Of a DNA stretch of 64,000 nucleotides, positions 62,614 through 64,000 are shown piece by piece. Every line of letters begins with the position of its first letter. Position 1 is the first letter of the stretch. This DNA comes from Actinacidiphila rubida (lineage in GTDB: Bacteria; Actinomycetota; Actinomycetes; Streptomycetales; Streptomycetaceae), in contig NZ_FODD01000001.1 in assembly GCF_900110255.1 (NCBI RefSeq), positions 329,486 through 393,485 on the forward strand. Reading direction: 5' to 3'. A program made the translations under genes and the position numbers. The notes under the pieces are model-generated. The model ran no database searches and had not been told where the DNA came from. It worked only from the letters and a program-made list of their open reading frames with translations.

Positions 62614-63219
62614 GTGATCGAGGTGTCGGAGGTCGTGGAACTCGTGCTGGGCCGCGATGTCGAGGAGCGGCGCAGGGCGGCGGCGTTGCTGCTCGTGCGG
62701 TACGCGGGATTTCACGGCGACCGCCGTTTCTCGCCCTGGTTCCCGCGTGAGCAGCGGGTTTTGGGTGACGTGGCACAGGTGGCAAGGCAGGTCTTCGCGG
62801 GGCATGCCCCGGACGCCCGCGTGGCTGACCTCAAGGACGTGGTGCAGGCCGGGCTGGAGGACAGCGACCCCGATGGCCCGCCGTTCGCCGCGGAGGTCTT
62901 CGACCATCTGGTGTTCGCCGACGAGGTGCTGGCGTTCCTCTCGTGCCCGGAGAACGGGGAGGCCTTGGCGCGAGCCTACGAGCGTGCTGAGGAACTGGCC
63001 GAGGCCCACGAGGAGATGGGCCGTGAGGGTTACGAGGGTGAGGACGGATGGAAGCCGGCCGCACTCGGCGAACTGGAGTGGGCAGCCCGGACGCGCGATG
63101 CTCAGGACGCCCTGGATAACGTCGCGCTCGACCGTTCCGCCGCCTTCGCCTCGCTCTATGCCGACGTCATCGCCCGCTGCTACACCGATGAGGACGCCGG
63201 CGGCGGGCTGGACTCCTGA
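62614..63219 (+). CDS. unknown helical acidic protein
   Basis: 201 residues from GTG 62614: VSEVVELVLGRDVEERRRAAALLLVRYAGFHGDRRF, FAAEVFDHLVFADEVLAFL, AYERAEELAEAHEEMGREGYEGED and FASLYADVIARCYTDEDAGG. Rich in Ala, Glu and Asp; no signal or membrane helix. Third-position G+C is high, unlike the A/T-rich immunity genes before it, so this may be the edge of older chromosome or an older cassette. No domain recognised. Confidence 0.6.
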   Translation: MIEVSEVVELVLGRDVEERRRAAALLLVRYAGFHGDRRFSPWFPREQRVLGDVAQVARQVFAGHAPDARVADLKDVVQAGLEDSDPDGPPFAAEVFDHLVFADEVLAFLSCPENGEALARAYERAEELAEAHEEMGREGYEGEDGWKPAALGELEWAARTRDAQDALDNVALDRSAAFASLYADVIARCYTDEDAGGGLDS

Positions 63220-63309
63220 CGGCCCTGGGCGCAAGTGGTGCCCGGCATGGGCCGACCGCCCGCGATGATCCCTTGGGCACGACATCCGGCCCCGCCCTAC
63301 ACTCCGGCC

Positions 63310-63996
63310 ATGCCGTTCCAGCGTGGGCCCGCAGGCTCGACCGAGGAGCAGGTGTCGATCATCGGCACGTTGATCGCTCTGCCGTTCCCTGCGGAGGAGA
63401 GCCGGTCCGCGACGCCACATGGCTGGGGAGGGCCCGGACACCACCTTGCGGTGCTCCGGCAGAGCCGGGACTTCTGGGAGGCTCGGGATCCGGAGACGCT
63501 CACGGAGGCCCAGGAGGAGCTGGAGACGGAGCTCAGCGCACTGGCTGCGCTGCTGACCGTGCGATGGGGCAGCCCGGCCGTGGTCGACCTGCGGCCCTTT
63601 CTCGGGCTCGACGACGCGGACTACCCGGACGTCGAGGCGCCGCCCGAGCCCCTGAACTCGCTGTGTATGCAGGCGGTGAGCATGCAGGTGTGGCACGTGC
63701 CGTCCACCGAACGCTGGCTCGGGCTCACCGTCGGCCAGGCCGACCGTGAGCTCAACTGTCACCTCCGGCTCGCGAGAACCCGGCGCGCGAAGCTGGAACG
63801 CCCCGGCGCCGTGACAGGGGGGCGGGAAAGCAGCGCGGTCGTCTCTGTGATGATGGCCGTGACCTCAGGGAGGGCGCGGTGGCGGGACGGACTGACGGGT
63901 CCACGGCGGAAGCGCAGGGTACGGACGGCGGTGTCGCGCGGTTCCGGGCGGACGACGTGCTGGAACTGCGGTGTCCGTTCACCGAGACCACGGTGA
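63310..63996 (+). CDS. unknown protein, 3' end uncertain
   Basis: Frame from ATG 63310 (MPFQRGPAGSTEEQVSIIGTLIALPF), with WGSPAVVDLRPFLGLDDADYPDVEAPPEPLNSLCMQAVSMQVWHVPSTERWLGLTVGQADRELNCHLRLA. The last ~70 codons (RTRRAKLERPG ... SRGSGRTTCWNCGVRSPRPR) are Arg-rich and overlap the next gene, so the true end is probably near 63780 after a frameshift or sequencing error. 228 residues as read. Composition of the first 150 residues is normal for an intracellular protein. Possibly an immunity-like gene; no family recognised. Confidence 0.5.
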   Translation: MPFQRGPAGSTEEQVSIIGTLIALPFPAEESRSATPHGWGGPGHHLAVLRQSRDFWEARDPETLTEAQEELETELSALAALLTVRWGSPAVVDLRPFLGLDDADYPDVEAPPEPLNSLCMQAVSMQVWHVPSTERWLGLTVGQADRELNCHLRLARTRRAKLERPGAVTGGRESSAVVSVMMAVTSGRARWRDGLTGPRRKRRVRTAVSRGSGRTTCWNCGVRSPRPR

Positions 63997-64000
63997 GCGG
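63879..64000 (+). CDS. 5' end of a gene running off the right edge
   Basis: GTG 63879 has AGGGAGG at 63867-63874, the best ribosome binding site in this area. About 40 codons are visible: AGRTDGSTAEAQGTDGGVARFRADDVLELRCPFTETTVS. They are not enough to identify a family. It overlaps the preceding frame. Confidence 0.5.
   Translation, partial: MAGRTDGSTAEAQGTDGGVARFRADDVLELRCPFTETTVS

Overview
The window is a high-G+C chromosomal segment from a Streptomyces-like actinomycete. The signs are strong G/C third-position bias, GTG starts, class-E (LAxTG) sorting, a filament-type DivIVA protein, a secreted GH19 chitinase with a DasR-like promoter, and a gene order (galK, tam, pth, rplY, prs, glmU, tRNA-Gln, desaturase, ppc, mfd) that I know from Streptomyces core chromosomes. 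Species cannot be told from the sequence.

Positions 1-15.4 kb are housekeeping: galactokinase, an orphan LuxR-type response regulator overlapping a convergent MarR gene, a methyltransferase/VOC pair, a minus-strand block (glmU, prs, rplY, pth, small membrane protein), tRNA-Gln(UUG), an acyl desaturase with its likely TetR repressor, PEP carboxylase and a NarL-type histidine kinase. Positions 15.5-23.7 kb hold a DivIVA-like coiled-coil gene and then an unusual cluster of toxin- and immunity-type domains. One 916-residue protein carries a deaminase-like segment and SUKH-4. Its neighbour joins a WHH nuclease motif to SUKH. Two paralogous lipoproteins follow, then a YwqJ-like deaminase gene coupled to a SUKH-3 gene. 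Positions 24.2-40.9 kb hold a DHA2 exporter, a MacB-type ABC exporter, mfd, an LAxTG surface protein, the chitinase, a PD40 beta-propeller protein, two tandem DUF2079 membrane proteins and a small BMP-like protein.

From 41.16 kb to the end the window is a polymorphic-toxin locus. A single 11-kb gene encodes a secreted 3,673-residue RHS/YD-repeat protein with three LamG-like domains, a pretoxin Hint domain and a deaminase-fold toxin tail. Base composition drops sharply at the Hint/toxin junction. The cognate immunity gene lies 7 bp downstream. Beyond it lies an array of displaced cassettes. Four orphan copies of the Hint C-terminal motif (TPVLVHN-type) each lead into a different toxin tail, mostly broken, and three of them follow a ~290-bp repeat. 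Interspersed are immunity genes (Imm1, Imm21, a SUKH protein, DUF416-like and DUF6881-like candidates and unknowns), an IS5-family element and a frameshifted integrase. The arrangement fits a main toxin gene whose C-terminal cassette is exchanged over time while old cassettes decay behind it and their immunity genes are kept.

Functional calls rest on visible motifs and remembered family features. No database search was possible. Family names for the immunity proteins and for the 16.7-19.4 kb deaminase-like segment are the least certain.
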